From Pseudomonas paraglycinae (GTDB lineage Bacteria; Pseudomonadota; Gammaproteobacteria; Pseudomonadales; Pseudomonadaceae): 64,000 nucleotides of DNA. Below are positions 54,865 through 62,277 of the stretch, one piece after another. The first letter of the stretch is position 1. Each line of letters begins with the position of its first letter. The DNA is taken from NCBI RefSeq assembly GCF_021601625.1, contig NZ_BQHR01000021.1:52659-116658 (forward strand). Direction: 5' to 3'. A program made the translations under genes and the position numbers. The notes under the pieces were generated by a model. That model made no database searches, was not told where the DNA came from, and worked only from the letters and a program-made list of their open reading frames with translations.

Positions 54865-54868
54865 TCAC
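54107..54868 (-). CDS. DNA (cytosine-5-)-methyltransferase, phage Dcm type
   Basis: GTG start in a GTGA overlap with the upstream gene. 253 residues, small but with all core motifs: I LFAGAGGGILGG (AdoMet), IV GGFPCQDIS (catalytic Cys), VI VELENSPLL, VIII QRDRIW, and the last motifs DRLKAIGNGQVPVVAATAF. It methylates cytosine in a specific short sequence, likely protecting phage DNA or host regulation; the sequence recognised is unknown since the variable region is very short (about residues 165-215). No restriction partner nearby. The same DNA has another full reading frame (see next entry). Confidence 0.88.
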   Translation of the reverse strand: MNELALFAGAGGGILGGHLLGWRTVCAVERDAYAAQVLAQRQADGLLPPFPIWSDVCSFDGRPWRGLVDVVSGGFPCQDISVAGNGLGIGGARSGLWQQMARITDEVRPRYVELENSPLLVGRGLAVVLGDLAEIGYDARWGVIRAADLGAPHQRDRIWLIAEDTRQTMANTGGEHGKGILPCRTNSPIGSRPLERSHGSRRDGTGWWSSEPGMGRVADGLAHRVDRLKAIGNGQVPVVAATAFEHLSGFENG

Positions 54869-55332
54869 GCAGCCTCCACAGTGACTTGCGCGGCGCCGGA
54901 GAGCGGTTGTCCGACCTTGTTGTCTTGAATTCCTGGTTGCAGCTGCGCAGCCATCGCAAGCACCTGTTCGCGCAGTGAGCGGGCGTCACGCTCAAGCTTC
55001 TTGCCGGTACGAAAGGCGCTGAAGGTCTCAGCGGCGATCCGCAGTAGCTCGCCGATATCGACCAGCGCCTGGTGCTCGGCCGGGCCGAAGAGTGGACCTG
55101 CTTCAAATCGTTTGCAGGAGTATGCCAAGCGCGTGTGATCGGCCCGGATGAACTGCAGGGATGCCTGGAGCTCGCGGATGGTTTTGGCGCTTGCGGCGCG
55201 CTGGATGTCTTCACCCTCGCGCAGGCCTGTCTCCAGGCCATCGCTGCGGCCCATGATGTAACCGCCCCAGAGCAGAAGGGCGGCCAGAACTATCAGGGTG
55301 ACGAGTGCACCGATTTGTATTGGGGTCATCAT
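54865..55332 (-). CDS. Phage membrane-anchored coiled-coil protein
   Basis: 155 residues: one N-terminal TM (IGALVTLIVLAALLLWGGYIMG) followed by a long helical, charged region that may form a coiled coil, with a Cys (YSCKRFEAG) in the middle. Not recognised beyond being a common prophage hypothetical. ATGA overlap with the gene upstream and GTGA with the methyltransferase. The topology with a single anchor and cytoplasmic helices resembles spanin or exclusion proteins, but position in an early operon argues against lysis. Confidence 0.7.
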   Translation of the reverse strand: MMTPIQIGALVTLIVLAALLLWGGYIMGRSDGLETGLREGEDIQRAASAKTIRELQASLQFIRADHTRLAYSCKRFEAGPLFGPAEHQALVDIGELLRIAAETFSAFRTGKKLERDARSLREQVLAMAAQLQPGIQDNKVGQPLSGAAQVTVEAA

Positions 55333-55709
55333 GTGGTGTGCTCCTGGGATTGTCGTTGGCCGGTGGTGACGGCCGTCAGTGGTGTGGGGGTAACAGGGTG
55401 TTGGCCGTCCTGCTGTCGCTGCATGTCTTCATCCGCTTTGTAGGCGCGGATGTCGATCAGCGAGGCGACGTGGCGGATGTGCGCGTACTTCAGCGCCTTG
55501 CGGCTGGTGTCCAGCGTGGTGATCGGAAGCTGGATCCGGCCGCTGTTGATCTCCGTCACGAACGACTGCTCGTTGAGATTGCGAAAGTACTGCTCGCGGA
55601 CTTTTTCCAGCGGGATCAGGACGTCACCGAAGATGCGATAGAGCAGTTCGACGGTGGCCGATTCGGGCGCCGGATGCAGGCGGAGCGGGTTCTGTGCAGC
55701 GTTACTCAT
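55329..55709 (-). CDS. PrtN-like pyocin activator family protein (second copy)
   Basis: 126 residues. The middle, LLYRIFGDVLIPLEKVREQYF, INSGRIQLPITTLDTSRKALKYAHIRHVASLIDIR, aligns with the PrtN-type protein at 53825-54100 (RKVMAGQIRIPITRLESSQKSAKGIHITDLAAYLD). It has an added N-terminal stretch and a Pro/Thr/Gln-rich tail. Two family members in one operon are unusual and may act as a pair. Overlaps both neighbours. Confidence 0.7.
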   Translation of the reverse strand: MSNAAQNPLRLHPAPESATVELLYRIFGDVLIPLEKVREQYFRNLNEQSFVTEINSGRIQLPITTLDTSRKALKYAHIRHVASLIDIRAYKADEDMQRQQDGQHPVTPTPLTAVTTGQRQSQEHTT

Positions 55710-55911
55710 GGCCTTGTCGAGCCTCCTTGCGTTGTTGTCGTGCCGGGTGGTTCCAGGCGTTCAGGCAGTGGCGTCTGGTCAGCTCGCGCAGATGTTCGGG
55801 CACTTCGAGGAGCGCGGCGTTGCGCTCCTCACGTGTGCGCATGGCAATGATCTGGCGGGCGTACTCCCTAGGCCACGTCACGGCGATCTGCCGGGATGGC
55901 AGGAAGATCAA
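55702..55911 (-). CDS. Small phage protein (DUF7696-like)
   Basis: Up to 69 residues (TTG 55911) or 59 (GTG 55881). WPREYARQIIAMRTREERNAALLEVPEHLRELTRRH is a motif common to small Pseudomonas prophage proteins of unknown function. Overlaps the KilAC-type gene upstream and the second PrtN-like gene downstream by eight bases. No ribosome site decides between the two starts. Confidence 0.65.
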   Translation of the reverse strand: MIFLPSRQIAVTWPREYARQIIAMRTREERNAALLEVPEHLRELTRRHCLNAWNHPARQQRKEARQGHE

Positions 55912-56149
55912 TGTCCAACTGCTCGGCCAGCCAACGGATACCGGCCTGCTTCACCCGAGTCGACTGGCTGTACTGCATTCCGTGTTTCTCGTCATACCAA
56001 GGACTGTCCTTGACCCGCAGGTACGCTTTGTCTCGCTTCGGGTTCGCCGGCAGGTTTCCCTTGAGCAGACCTTTTTCCCGCATGAGAGCGATCAGTTTGG
56101 GGCGAGTGAGGCCGAGTTGAGTGGCTGCTTGGGCGAGGGTGCGTTCCAT
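55868..56149 (-). CDS. KilAC-domain phage antirepressor-like protein
   Basis: ATG 56149 is preceded by GAGGAG. 93 residues, nearly all KilAC domain: MERTLAQAATQLGLTRPKLIALMREKGLL then YLRVKDSPW and YSQSTRVKQAGIRWLAEQL. KilAC normally forms the C-terminal DNA-binding part of antirepressors with a BRO/AntA N-terminal domain; here it stands alone. Probably a regulator of the lysogeny switch. Confidence 0.75.
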   Translation of the reverse strand: MERTLAQAATQLGLTRPKLIALMREKGLLKGNLPANPKRDKAYLRVKDSPWYDEKHGMQYSQSTRVKQAGIRWLAEQLDIDLPAIPADRRDVA

Positions 56150-56159
56150 AAACGGCTCC

Positions 56160-56750
56160 TCAAGCAGCATGCGCAGCAGGAGTGGCGGCTGCAGCAAGGT
56201 GGTTGATGGACTCAATGAGCTTTGCGTAGATCTCGGCATCGGGGTCGTACAGGGTGAAGCAACGCGTATGCGGGCTCTTGTTGCCGATGCTCAAGATGGC
56301 GGTGACGCCCCGGCGTGAATGGGTGCGATGCAGCGCCACATGCAGGGGAAGCTCGAAACCCATGTCGAGGCTCAGCACACCGCCGGTGTGCACCAGTTCG
56401 AACACGCGCTGCTTGTCCTGGACATCAAAACGGCCGTATTGACGATCGGCATGCGGGCGATGTACCAGGTCGCTGGAGTTGCTCGCGTCGAACGGACCGT
56501 TGGCAATCTCTTCGATGAAGTCGGCGAGTTTGAGGTGCATCTTCTTGTCGTTGTGCAGGGTCAGCGTGTGGCGTTCGCTGCCCAGTTCGACGACAAAAGT
56601 GCTTTCCACTGTGCCGCGCTCAGCCTTGAGGCGAAACGCTAGGCAATCACGCTTCGGTGCTGTTCGCAGGACGTGGTTGAAGGTCTCGGTCAGGTTGACC
56701 TGGGCGTTGAGCAACTGCAGTGTGCGGTTGTCGACCTTGTACTTGATCAT
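56160..56750 (-). CDS. Phage protein of unknown function
   Basis: 196 residues, no TM or signal. Features seen: TFVVELGSERHTLTLHNDKKMHLKLADFIEEI (beta-rich then helical), a His/Arg-rich middle and an Ala-rich end. Family not recognised. Its ATG overlaps the stop of the 59-residue gene upstream (ATGA), so it is translated as part of the leftward early operon. Confidence 0.65.
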   Translation of the reverse strand: MIKYKVDNRTLQLLNAQVNLTETFNHVLRTAPKRDCLAFRLKAERGTVESTFVVELGSERHTLTLHNDKKMHLKLADFIEEIANGPFDASNSSDLVHRPHADRQYGRFDVQDKQRVFELVHTGGVLSLDMGFELPLHVALHRTHSRRGVTAILSIGNKSPHTRCFTLYDPDAEIYAKLIESINHLAAAATPAAHAA

Positions 56751-56926
56751 GCCGCTTGCCCTCCACCGTTCGGATCGATAGGAGAGGGCTGGCAGGACTT
56801 GGCGACTAGCTTGGGTTTGCTGTTATGAATGACGACCAGACAGCCTGTTGTGAGCTGTAGTTGTTCGATCAGGTTGCGATTGCTTACGCATGTCGGATGG
56901 ACATGTAAGGTAGCGGTGGTGCGCAT
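56747..56926 (-). CDS. Small protein, first gene of the leftward early operon
   Basis: 59 residues (MRTTATLHVHPTCVSNRNLI...), two Cys before a hydrophobic strand GCLVVIHNSKPKLVA. GAGGC is eight bases before the ATG and the stop overlaps the next start (ATGA). Unknown family; below the usual length cut-off and easily missed. A palindrome at 56965-56977 lies upstream, so it is probably the first gene repressed by CI in this direction. Confidence 0.6.
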   Translation of the reverse strand: MRTTATLHVHPTCVSNRNLIEQLQLTTGCLVVIHNSKPKLVAKSCQPSPIDPNGGGQAA

Positions 56927-56964
56927 AGGTATTGCCTCGCTCTGTGGTAAAGAGTGAGGCGAGT

Positions 56965-56977
56965 AAACAATATGTTT
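56965..56977. promoter_or_regulatory. Possible left operator
   Basis: AAACAATATGTTT is a perfect AAACA-N3-TGTTT palindrome 38 bases before the leftward early operon. Its half sites resemble those of the operator between cI and cro. Confidence 0.5.
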
Positions 56978-57014
56978 GCTGCTTGGTCAACGCGGTTTGT
57001 TTGGTTTCTTGAGA

Positions 57015-57776
57015 TTAGGCTGAGCCTAAAGGTCTGCTTACTGACCACCAAAACACGCGTCCGAGGATGACAATCCGTTGTTCGAGAACCTGATCCATTG
57101 AGTATTCTTTGTCGGGATACTCTTCACGATTGAAGCATTTTTGCCTGATTGCTCCGCTGGATAACCGCTGTAAGAACCTCACCCTCAAGGTGCCGTTGTG
57201 CGTCAGTGCATACAATTCACTATCGACAATTCGTGTAAAAGCTTTGTCAATGCCGAGCACTGCGCCATGAGGAAGAAGGGGTTGATTACTATTCCCAACG
57301 TTCAGCATGAACACAGCATTATTCGCGTTGACCCCGCATTCTCTAAGAGTTGCTACGTCAAGCGTGACATGACGTTTGTGAGCGCTGTGTATGTCAACCT
57401 GGCTCGATTCTATAGGCGCTCCGCTCTGGTCTGTCAGCAAGAACACCAGATCATCTTTTTCAATTGAGTGATCAGAGTTCCATGGAACAATGGAGGTCAT
57501 TTCATAGGGCTCTCCATCATCCGTGACCCCGTAAACGATCTCGGCATCATCCGTAAACATCGGCAGATCACCGTATTCGAGCCACTCTCTCCTCAGCCCG
57601 AGCGCAAGTGCTACTGCGCTTATTTTATTGGCCGGTACCCCTCGTTTTTTCCAGTTCGTAATATTTTGGTCGTTTTCTAACCCGAGTACGCGAGCCAGCT
57701 CTGTACCACCTGTGTTGGTCAGCTCCAGCGCTTTCACAAAGCGCTCAGCGTTGTTGGATATCAGCCGTGTTTTCAT
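57015..57776 (-). CDS. CI-like repressor with altered S24 peptidase domain
   Basis: ATG 57776 (MKTRLISNNAERFVKAL) is chosen over an upstream start that would run into the operator. 253 residues. HTH around residues 20-55 (GTELARVLGLENDQNITNWKKRGV), then an S24-like C-terminal domain: FMLNVGNSNQPLLPHGAVLGID stands in for the GDSM-P-DGD-VLVD block (Ser kept) and LYALTHNGTLRVRFLQRLS for YAL-DG-VKRL, where the catalytic Lys would be Arg. It keeps the prophage silent. Auto-cleavage after SOS may be impaired. Confidence 0.8.
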   Translation of the reverse strand: MKTRLISNNAERFVKALELTNTGGTELARVLGLENDQNITNWKKRGVPANKISAVALALGLRREWLEYGDLPMFTDDAEIVYGVTDDGEPYEMTSIVPWNSDHSIEKDDLVFLLTDQSGAPIESSQVDIHSAHKRHVTLDVATLRECGVNANNAVFMLNVGNSNQPLLPHGAVLGIDKAFTRIVDSELYALTHNGTLRVRFLQRLSSGAIRQKCFNREEYPDKEYSMDQVLEQRIVILGRVFWWSVSRPLGSA

Positions 57777-57810
57777 AAACAGTATGTTACCCCGCTTGCA
57801 GTATTCCGAT

Positions 57811-57829
57811 AACAAACGTATTGTTTGTT
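57811..57829. promoter_or_regulatory. CI/Cro operator
   Basis: Perfect inverted repeat AACAAAC-GTATT-GTTTGTT in the 80-base spacer between cI and the Cro-like gene. Confidence 0.65.
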
Positions 57830-57856
57830 TCGTGTTTGGTGTGTCGAGGTAAATCT

Positions 57857-58132
57857 ATGAGCTCGTTCAATTCACCCCAAGTGGGGCCTGTACCCGTTTC
57901 CGCTCTTGAGAGAGCGATAGGTTGCACTGCTGGCTCTCCTACGGCTTTCGCTCGAATTATCGGAGTTAGTCCTCAGCGACTGTTCAACTGGATGCGCCGA
58001 GGTGTCCCCGTTAAGCAGGTGCCGTTGATTGTAAAAGCTTGTCGAGGAGCGTTATCCGCACATGAGCTAAGGCCGGATCTACCAGAAGTCTTTCCCGCTC
58101 CGATCAACTTCATCAACAGCCAAAAAAACTAG
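57857..58132 (+). CDS. Cro-like regulator (YdaS type)
   Basis: GAGGT is six bases before ATG 57857. 91 residues with one HTH: LERAIGCTAGSPTAFARIIGVSPQRLFNWMRRGVPVKQVPLIVKACRG, the YdaS/Cro pattern, followed by the common ending LSAHELRPDLPEVF. Divergent from cI across the operator; it should start the lytic programme. A hairpin terminator stands directly after the stop. Confidence 0.8.
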   Translation: MSSFNSPQVGPVPVSALERAIGCTAGSPTAFARIIGVSPQRLFNWMRRGVPVKQVPLIVKACRGALSAHELRPDLPEVFPAPINFINSQKN

Positions 58133-58168
58133 AAAAAAGGCGACCCAAAGGTCGCCTGTTTTCTCCCG
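58131..58168 (+). terminator. Terminator after the Cro-like gene
   Basis: A run, then stem AGGCGACC / GGTCGCCT with loop CAAA, then GTTTTC. A place where an antitermination factor could act in the rightward early transcript. Confidence 0.7.
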
Positions 58169-58221
58169 ACAGCATCACCACAATGCTATCGGGTCGCGAT
58201 GTCGGAAGGCGAGCACACCAC

Positions 58222-58455
58222 ATGCCGCCGACTTTCATCGCGTTTCCAAGGCTCGGAAGCCTTGGTGTTGCTGCCGTTCTTACCACAGAGCTGGCAGCTG
58301 TTGCGCCAGGGGTGAACAACGGATTGTTCGCCCCGGCACGGTGCCGGTGTTGGTCTTACGAACCTAGCCGGCTTTGGTCCTCTCCAGACCACGCGGCAAA
58401 TGTATCACCAACTTCTGTCGCGCGGCACTGGCAACTTTTAGGATTAATGCCATGA
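58222..58455 (+). CDS. Possible short gene coupled to the CII-like gene
   Basis: 77 codons from ATG 58222 (AAGGCGAG about nine bases upstream) to a TGA that overlaps the CII-like ATG by two bases. The product (MPPTFIAFPRLGSLGVAA...) is rich in Ala, Pro and Trp and matches no family I can name. The overlap is what real coupled genes show, but composition is odd; the whole 58169-58451 stretch could instead be a leader. A competing opposite-strand frame (58186-58392) with two Cys motifs is noted separately. Confidence 0.3.
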   Translation: MPPTFIAFPRLGSLGVAAVLTTELAAVAPGVNNGLFAPARCRCWSYEPSRLWSSPDHAANVSPTSVARHWQLLGLMP

Positions 58456-58970
58456 GCCGTATCGCTCTGAGTTCTCTGGAACGGGCGCAGCGGGAAATCC
58501 TGCCGCTCGATTTAGCGCTGTACCACGCCGCTCGCGATTACCCGGGCGGCGCTGCTGCCATTGCAGCCACGACCGGTCGTAACTCGACCACGCTGCAGCA
58601 CAAACTATCGCCAACCCATCCGAGCCACTCCATCAACATTCAGGAGTTCGGTGAGATCCTCGAACTGACCAAGGATCGCCGCATTCTTGATGCGGTGCAT
58701 GCGCTGGTCGGCGACACGATCTGGCAGGAGCTGGCCGACACCTATACCAACGACATGCCCGAGACTCTCACCACCGGCATCGCCGAATACTTCCGCCAAG
58801 TCGCGGATCTCGCCGAGACCTGGGCCAAGAGCATCGGCGACGGTGTCGTCACCGATCAGGAACTCGCGGCGATTCGCCTGCAGGTGTTCCGGGGCATTCA
58901 AGGGCTGCTCGGGTTGTTCAACCGCGCCACCTACGTCAACCAGACGACGCGAGGTGCTGACCGTGGCTGA
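58452..58970 (+). CDS. Phage regulatory CII-like protein
   Basis: 172 residues. LERAQREILPLDLALYHAARDYPGGAAAIAATTGRNSTTLQHKLSPTHPSHSINIQEFGEILELT is the phage CII/CP76 family pattern with an HTH for DNA binding; the second half is helical (FRQVADLAETWAKSIGDGVVTDQEL). It probably helps decide between lysis and lysogeny. Overlaps the next gene by eight bases. Confidence 0.8.
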   Translation: MSRIALSSLERAQREILPLDLALYHAARDYPGGAAAIAATTGRNSTTLQHKLSPTHPSHSINIQEFGEILELTKDRRILDAVHALVGDTIWQELADTYTNDMPETLTTGIAEYFRQVADLAETWAKSIGDGVVTDQELAAIRLQVFRGIQGLLGLFNRATYVNQTTRGADRG

Positions 58971-59187
58971 CATCGCCGATTTCGCCAACGACTTGGTGCA
59001 GGAACGCATCGATCAGGCCATGGCGGCGCGCAGCGCTGCCAAAGCCGAAAGCACTGCTCATTCCTTGCTGTTCTGCGAAGCCTGTGACGACCCGATCCCG
59101 GAAGCCCGTCGCTTGGCTCAACCGGGCTGCTCGCAGTGCATCAGCTGCCAGTCCCTTTCGGAACGAGGAATTCAGCATGCTCGATGA
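58963..59187 (+). CDS. DksA/TraR-type zinc-finger protein
   Basis: GTG start 58963 with GAGGT seven bases upstream. 74 residues: an N-terminal helix (ADIADFANDLVQERIDQAM), then the C4 finger FCEACDDPIPEARR...CSQCISCQ. Phage-encoded TraR-like proteins bind the RNA polymerase secondary channel and mimic DksA/ppGpp. It overlaps the CII-like stop and the primase start (11 bases). Confidence 0.85.
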   Translation: MADIADFANDLVQERIDQAMAARSAAKAESTAHSLLFCEACDDPIPEARRLAQPGCSQCISCQSLSERGIQHAR

Positions 59188-61396
59188 GGTATTGGGCCAA
59201 TTCGCCGATTACGGTCTGGAGCCAGCGCAACCGCTGGTGTTCGGCAAGCTGACCCGCTGCAAGACATCGCAGGACAAGGGCAAGGAAAAGAACGGCTGGT
59301 ACGTTGTCCACGAGCAGCGCACGGAGAAGGGCGACACCCTGATCTTCGGCGCCTTCGGTGACTGGCGTTCGGGCGAGACGCAGAAGATCAAGGTCAAGGC
59401 CGGTCGAATGTCGCCGGAAGAGCGCGAAGTGATGCGCGCCCGCCAGGAAGAAGCCAAGCGCCGCGCCGCCGAAATCGCGAACAACGCTGCGCGGCGGGCC
59501 GCGAAAAGGGCGCAGGGTTTGTTCGAGCGCATGCCGACCACCGGGCGCAGCGATTACCTGGACCGCAAACAGATCGTCGGCATCAACGTCCGCTACGCGC
59601 CACGAACCGGCGCCGTGTTGGTCCCAATGAAAAACGCTCGTGATCAGATCATGGGTCTGCAGGTGATCTTCCCGAACAAACAGGAAGACACCGGCCGCGA
59701 CAAATCCTATTGGCCTTACGGGATGGCAAAGGAGGGCACGTTCCACCTGCTCGGTCCGCATCCGGTGCCGGGCGAACCGGTGCTGGTGTGTGAGGGTTAC
59801 GCCACCGGTGCCAGCCTGCACATGGCGACGTCGCTTGCGGTGGCCGTGGCCTTCGATGCGGGCAACCTGCTAGCAGTGTGCAAGGTCATGCGCGAGCGCT
59901 TTGCGGGTTGCCCGCTGATCATCTGCCGCGATGACGACTGGAAGACCACCAAGCCCAACGGCGATGCGTGGAACCCGGGTGAGGAGAAAGCGAGCAACGC
60001 CGCCCTGATCGTCGGTGCCCAGGTGGTCTCGCCGATCTTCTCGATAGAGCGTCAAGACAAGTGGACTGACTTCAACGACCTGCACGTCACCGAAGGCCTC
60101 GAAGCTGTTCGCCGTCAAGTGCTAGCCGTGGTCCGCCCACCCGCTGCCGGTGGCTGGAAAGATCAGCTGGCTCGCAGCGAGAGCGGCGCCCTGATCGCGC
60201 ACATGCAGAACGTCGAATTGATCCTCGCTCACGACGAACGCTGGGCCGGGGTAATCAGCTACTGCGCCTTCAGCTCGAAGATCGTCAAGCTGCGTGCTGC
60301 GCCTTATGGCGGTGGCACCGGCGAGTGGGCCGACATCGACGACGTGCGCGTGATGAAGTGGCTCGCACAGCAGTACAACCTGCGTGTGAAGTCGTCGCAC
60401 GTGATTGAAGCGGTGAGCGTGGTGGCGCACGACCACGCCTTTCACCCGGTGCGTGAGTACCTGAAAAAGCTCGAGTGGGATCGTGTGCCGCGCTTGGAAC
60501 GTTGGTTGACGGATGTCATGGGGGTGAAGGCAACCGATTACACGTCCAAGGTCGGCAAACGCTGGATGATCTCGGCCGTGGCGCGGGTGATGAAGCCCGG
60601 CTGCAAGGCCGACTCGGTGATGATCCTCGAAGGCGTACAAGGCGCCGGTAAGTCGACCGCCATGAGCGTGCTCGGCGGTGAGTGGTTCATGGATACGCCG
60701 TTTGCTCTCGGTGACAAGGACGGCTTTCAGGCGATCCGCGGCAAGTGGATCGTCGAGCTCGGCGAGCTGGACAGCTTCAACAAGGCCGAGAGCACCAAGG
60801 CCAAGCAGTTCTTCTCGGCATCGACTGACACCTACCGCGAAAGCTATGGCCGCAGAACGCTGGACGTGCCACGCCAGTGTGTTTTCGTCGGTACCACCAA
60901 CCAGGACGAGTATCTCAAGGATGCCACCGGCAACCGCCGCTATTGGCCGGTGGCCTGTACCAAGGTCGACGTGGCGTTGCTGCGCGAGATCCGCGACCAG
61001 CTGTGGGCCGAAGCGATGTTCTGTTTTGAGGCCGGCGATCTCTGGTGGGTAACGCGAGAGGAAGCGCCGATGTTCAGCGAGGAACAGGACGATCGCTTTG
61101 TAGTGGACGAATGGGAAACGCCCATCCTGACCTGGCTCGAAGAATCGCAGATCGGCGAGACCACCACCGGCAGTGAAGTGATGGGGCAGGCGCTCAAGCT
61201 CGATCCCGGTCACTGGGGCAAGCCTGAGCAGATGCGCGTGGGTGCGATCCTGCATCGGCTTGGGTGGCGACGGTTCCGTTTGGGTGCCTTGAGCAAGAGC
61301 GGCCAGCGGCCTTGGGCGTACAAGAAACCTGAGGGTTGGGGCAGGGCGCCGGCGCTGGAACAACCTGAGTTCGAGGAACCGTGCTTCGATGATTAA
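59177..61396 (+). CDS. Phage primase-helicase (Toprim plus VapE-like ATPase)
   Basis: ATG 59177 is preceded by GAGGAA. 739 residues. The first half has a Toprim-like fold (VLVCEGYATGASLHMATS, IICRDDDW, around residues 200-260); the second half is a VirE/VapE-type P-loop ATPase with Walker A LEGVQGAGKSTAMSVLGG near residue 480 and IVELGELDSFNKAE (Walker B), VFVGTTNQDEYLKDATGNRRYWPV (sensor). It primes and unwinds phage DNA during replication. The stop overlaps the Q-like gene by eight bases. Confidence 0.88.
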   Translation: MLDEVLGQFADYGLEPAQPLVFGKLTRCKTSQDKGKEKNGWYVVHEQRTEKGDTLIFGAFGDWRSGETQKIKVKAGRMSPEEREVMRARQEEAKRRAAEIANNAARRAAKRAQGLFERMPTTGRSDYLDRKQIVGINVRYAPRTGAVLVPMKNARDQIMGLQVIFPNKQEDTGRDKSYWPYGMAKEGTFHLLGPHPVPGEPVLVCEGYATGASLHMATSLAVAVAFDAGNLLAVCKVMRERFAGCPLIICRDDDWKTTKPNGDAWNPGEEKASNAALIVGAQVVSPIFSIERQDKWTDFNDLHVTEGLEAVRRQVLAVVRPPAAGGWKDQLARSESGALIAHMQNVELILAHDERWAGVISYCAFSSKIVKLRAAPYGGGTGEWADIDDVRVMKWLAQQYNLRVKSSHVIEAVSVVAHDHAFHPVREYLKKLEWDRVPRLERWLTDVMGVKATDYTSKVGKRWMISAVARVMKPGCKADSVMILEGVQGAGKSTAMSVLGGEWFMDTPFALGDKDGFQAIRGKWIVELGELDSFNKAESTKAKQFFSASTDTYRESYGRRTLDVPRQCVFVGTTNQDEYLKDATGNRRYWPVACTKVDVALLREIRDQLWAEAMFCFEAGDLWWVTREEAPMFSEEQDDRFVVDEWETPILTWLEESQIGETTTGSEVMGQALKLDPGHWGKPEQMRVGAILHRLGWRRFRLGALSKSGQRPWAYKKPEGWGRAPALEQPEFEEPCFDD

Positions 61397-61748
61397 GGCA
61401 ATCGATATGGCCCTCAAGCAATGGGCGCAGGAGCTGCACAGCGATGAGGTCGCCGCCGGTTACTCGGGCGGCAACATGGTCGCGATGATGATGGAAAGCG
61501 GTGGCCAGCTTGTGCGCGGAAGGCGCGGGAGCAGGGTGCCGCTGGAGGCCTCCCTGGACATCGAGCGCATCGTCAAGAAACGCCTTGATCCCGAGTTGAT
61601 GACGGTGGTCCAGGTGCATTACTTCCAGCCTGATGTGCCTCTGACTGCGCGTCTGGCTGAGAGTGGCTGCACACGCAACCTTTACTACCAGCGCCTGCAT
61701 GACGCTCACATCGTGGTTGAGCACTTCCTCCTGGGGGAAGCGGCTTGA
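61389..61748 (+). CDS. Q-like late gene regulator
   Basis: 119 residues. MALKQWAQELHSDE, GYSGGNMVAMMMESGG, RGSRVPLEASLDIERIVKKRLDPELMTVVQVHYF and a C-terminal HTH (VPLTARLAESGCTRNLYYQRLHDAH) that resembles sigma region 4. Small proteins of this kind occupy the Q position in Pseudomonas prophages. A big hairpin with T-tract follows in the 529-base spacer, which is where a Q factor would act. Confidence 0.65.
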   Translation: MIKAIDMALKQWAQELHSDEVAAGYSGGNMVAMMMESGGQLVRGRRGSRVPLEASLDIERIVKKRLDPELMTVVQVHYFQPDVPLTARLAESGCTRNLYYQRLHDAHIVVEHFLLGEAA

Positions 61749-62277
61749 TCGTGGGCATTACTCTGGCTCACGCCGTCCCGCTGGCCTGCCTCCGTCCCAC
61801 TGCTTTTTGCGGTGGTGGGACGGGCGCAGGCCCCGTCGTTGTTGGGCTGTCCCACCGTCCCACCTTTTTCATGCCTCCCGCCCGTGTATGCGTAGCGGGC
61901 ATCAATGCGCGTGTTCACGCGCACGCGTGTTTTTAAATATTCTCTCTATACACGAGAAAAGAGATATAAAAGTAGGACGGTGGGGCAAAGCCCCAATCTG
62001 CGGGGCTTTCAGACGTCCCACCTTGTTTTAAGAAGGTGGGACGCATGGGACGCCATAACAGCAAAAGAAAGCCGGGATAGATATTCACCGACATTCGCCA
62101 GCCGTTCACCGGGCATAAGCCACACATTCACCGGATGGCATTAAAACGGTCTTGCTGCCACCAGAATCGACCTGTAAAAAGGGGCCATCTTCGATGGGTG
62201 CGACCGCAAAGCGCGGCAGGCCACCCACCACTTGACCCGGCCATTGCGCTGGGTCTTTTTGTTTAAGGGGCAGGGCA
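61749..62277. other. Late control region with repeated GTCCCACC words
   Basis: 529 bases without a clear gene. GTCCCACC or its complement appears at about 61848, 61857, 62015 and 62035 and also in the large hairpin; a perfect 10-bp stem GTCCCACCTT-N8-AAGGTGGGAC lies at 62015-62042. An AT-rich part (61930-61975) has TATAAA (61965-61970), a possible late promoter -10. Likely a region of terminator and antiterminator function before the lysis/packaging genes. Confidence 0.5.
61814..61869 (+). terminator. Large hairpin with T-tract downstream of the Q-like gene
   Basis: Arms GGTGGGACGG (61814-61823) and CCGTCCCACC (61855-61864) are perfect complements and are followed by TTTTT. The arm sequence recurs several times in the same spacer. 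Confidence 0.6.

Noticed and set aside
58186-58392. A 68-codon leftward frame with Cys pairs opposite the CII leader
   Set aside because: No ribosome site and no full zinc-finger match; kept only as part of a finding.
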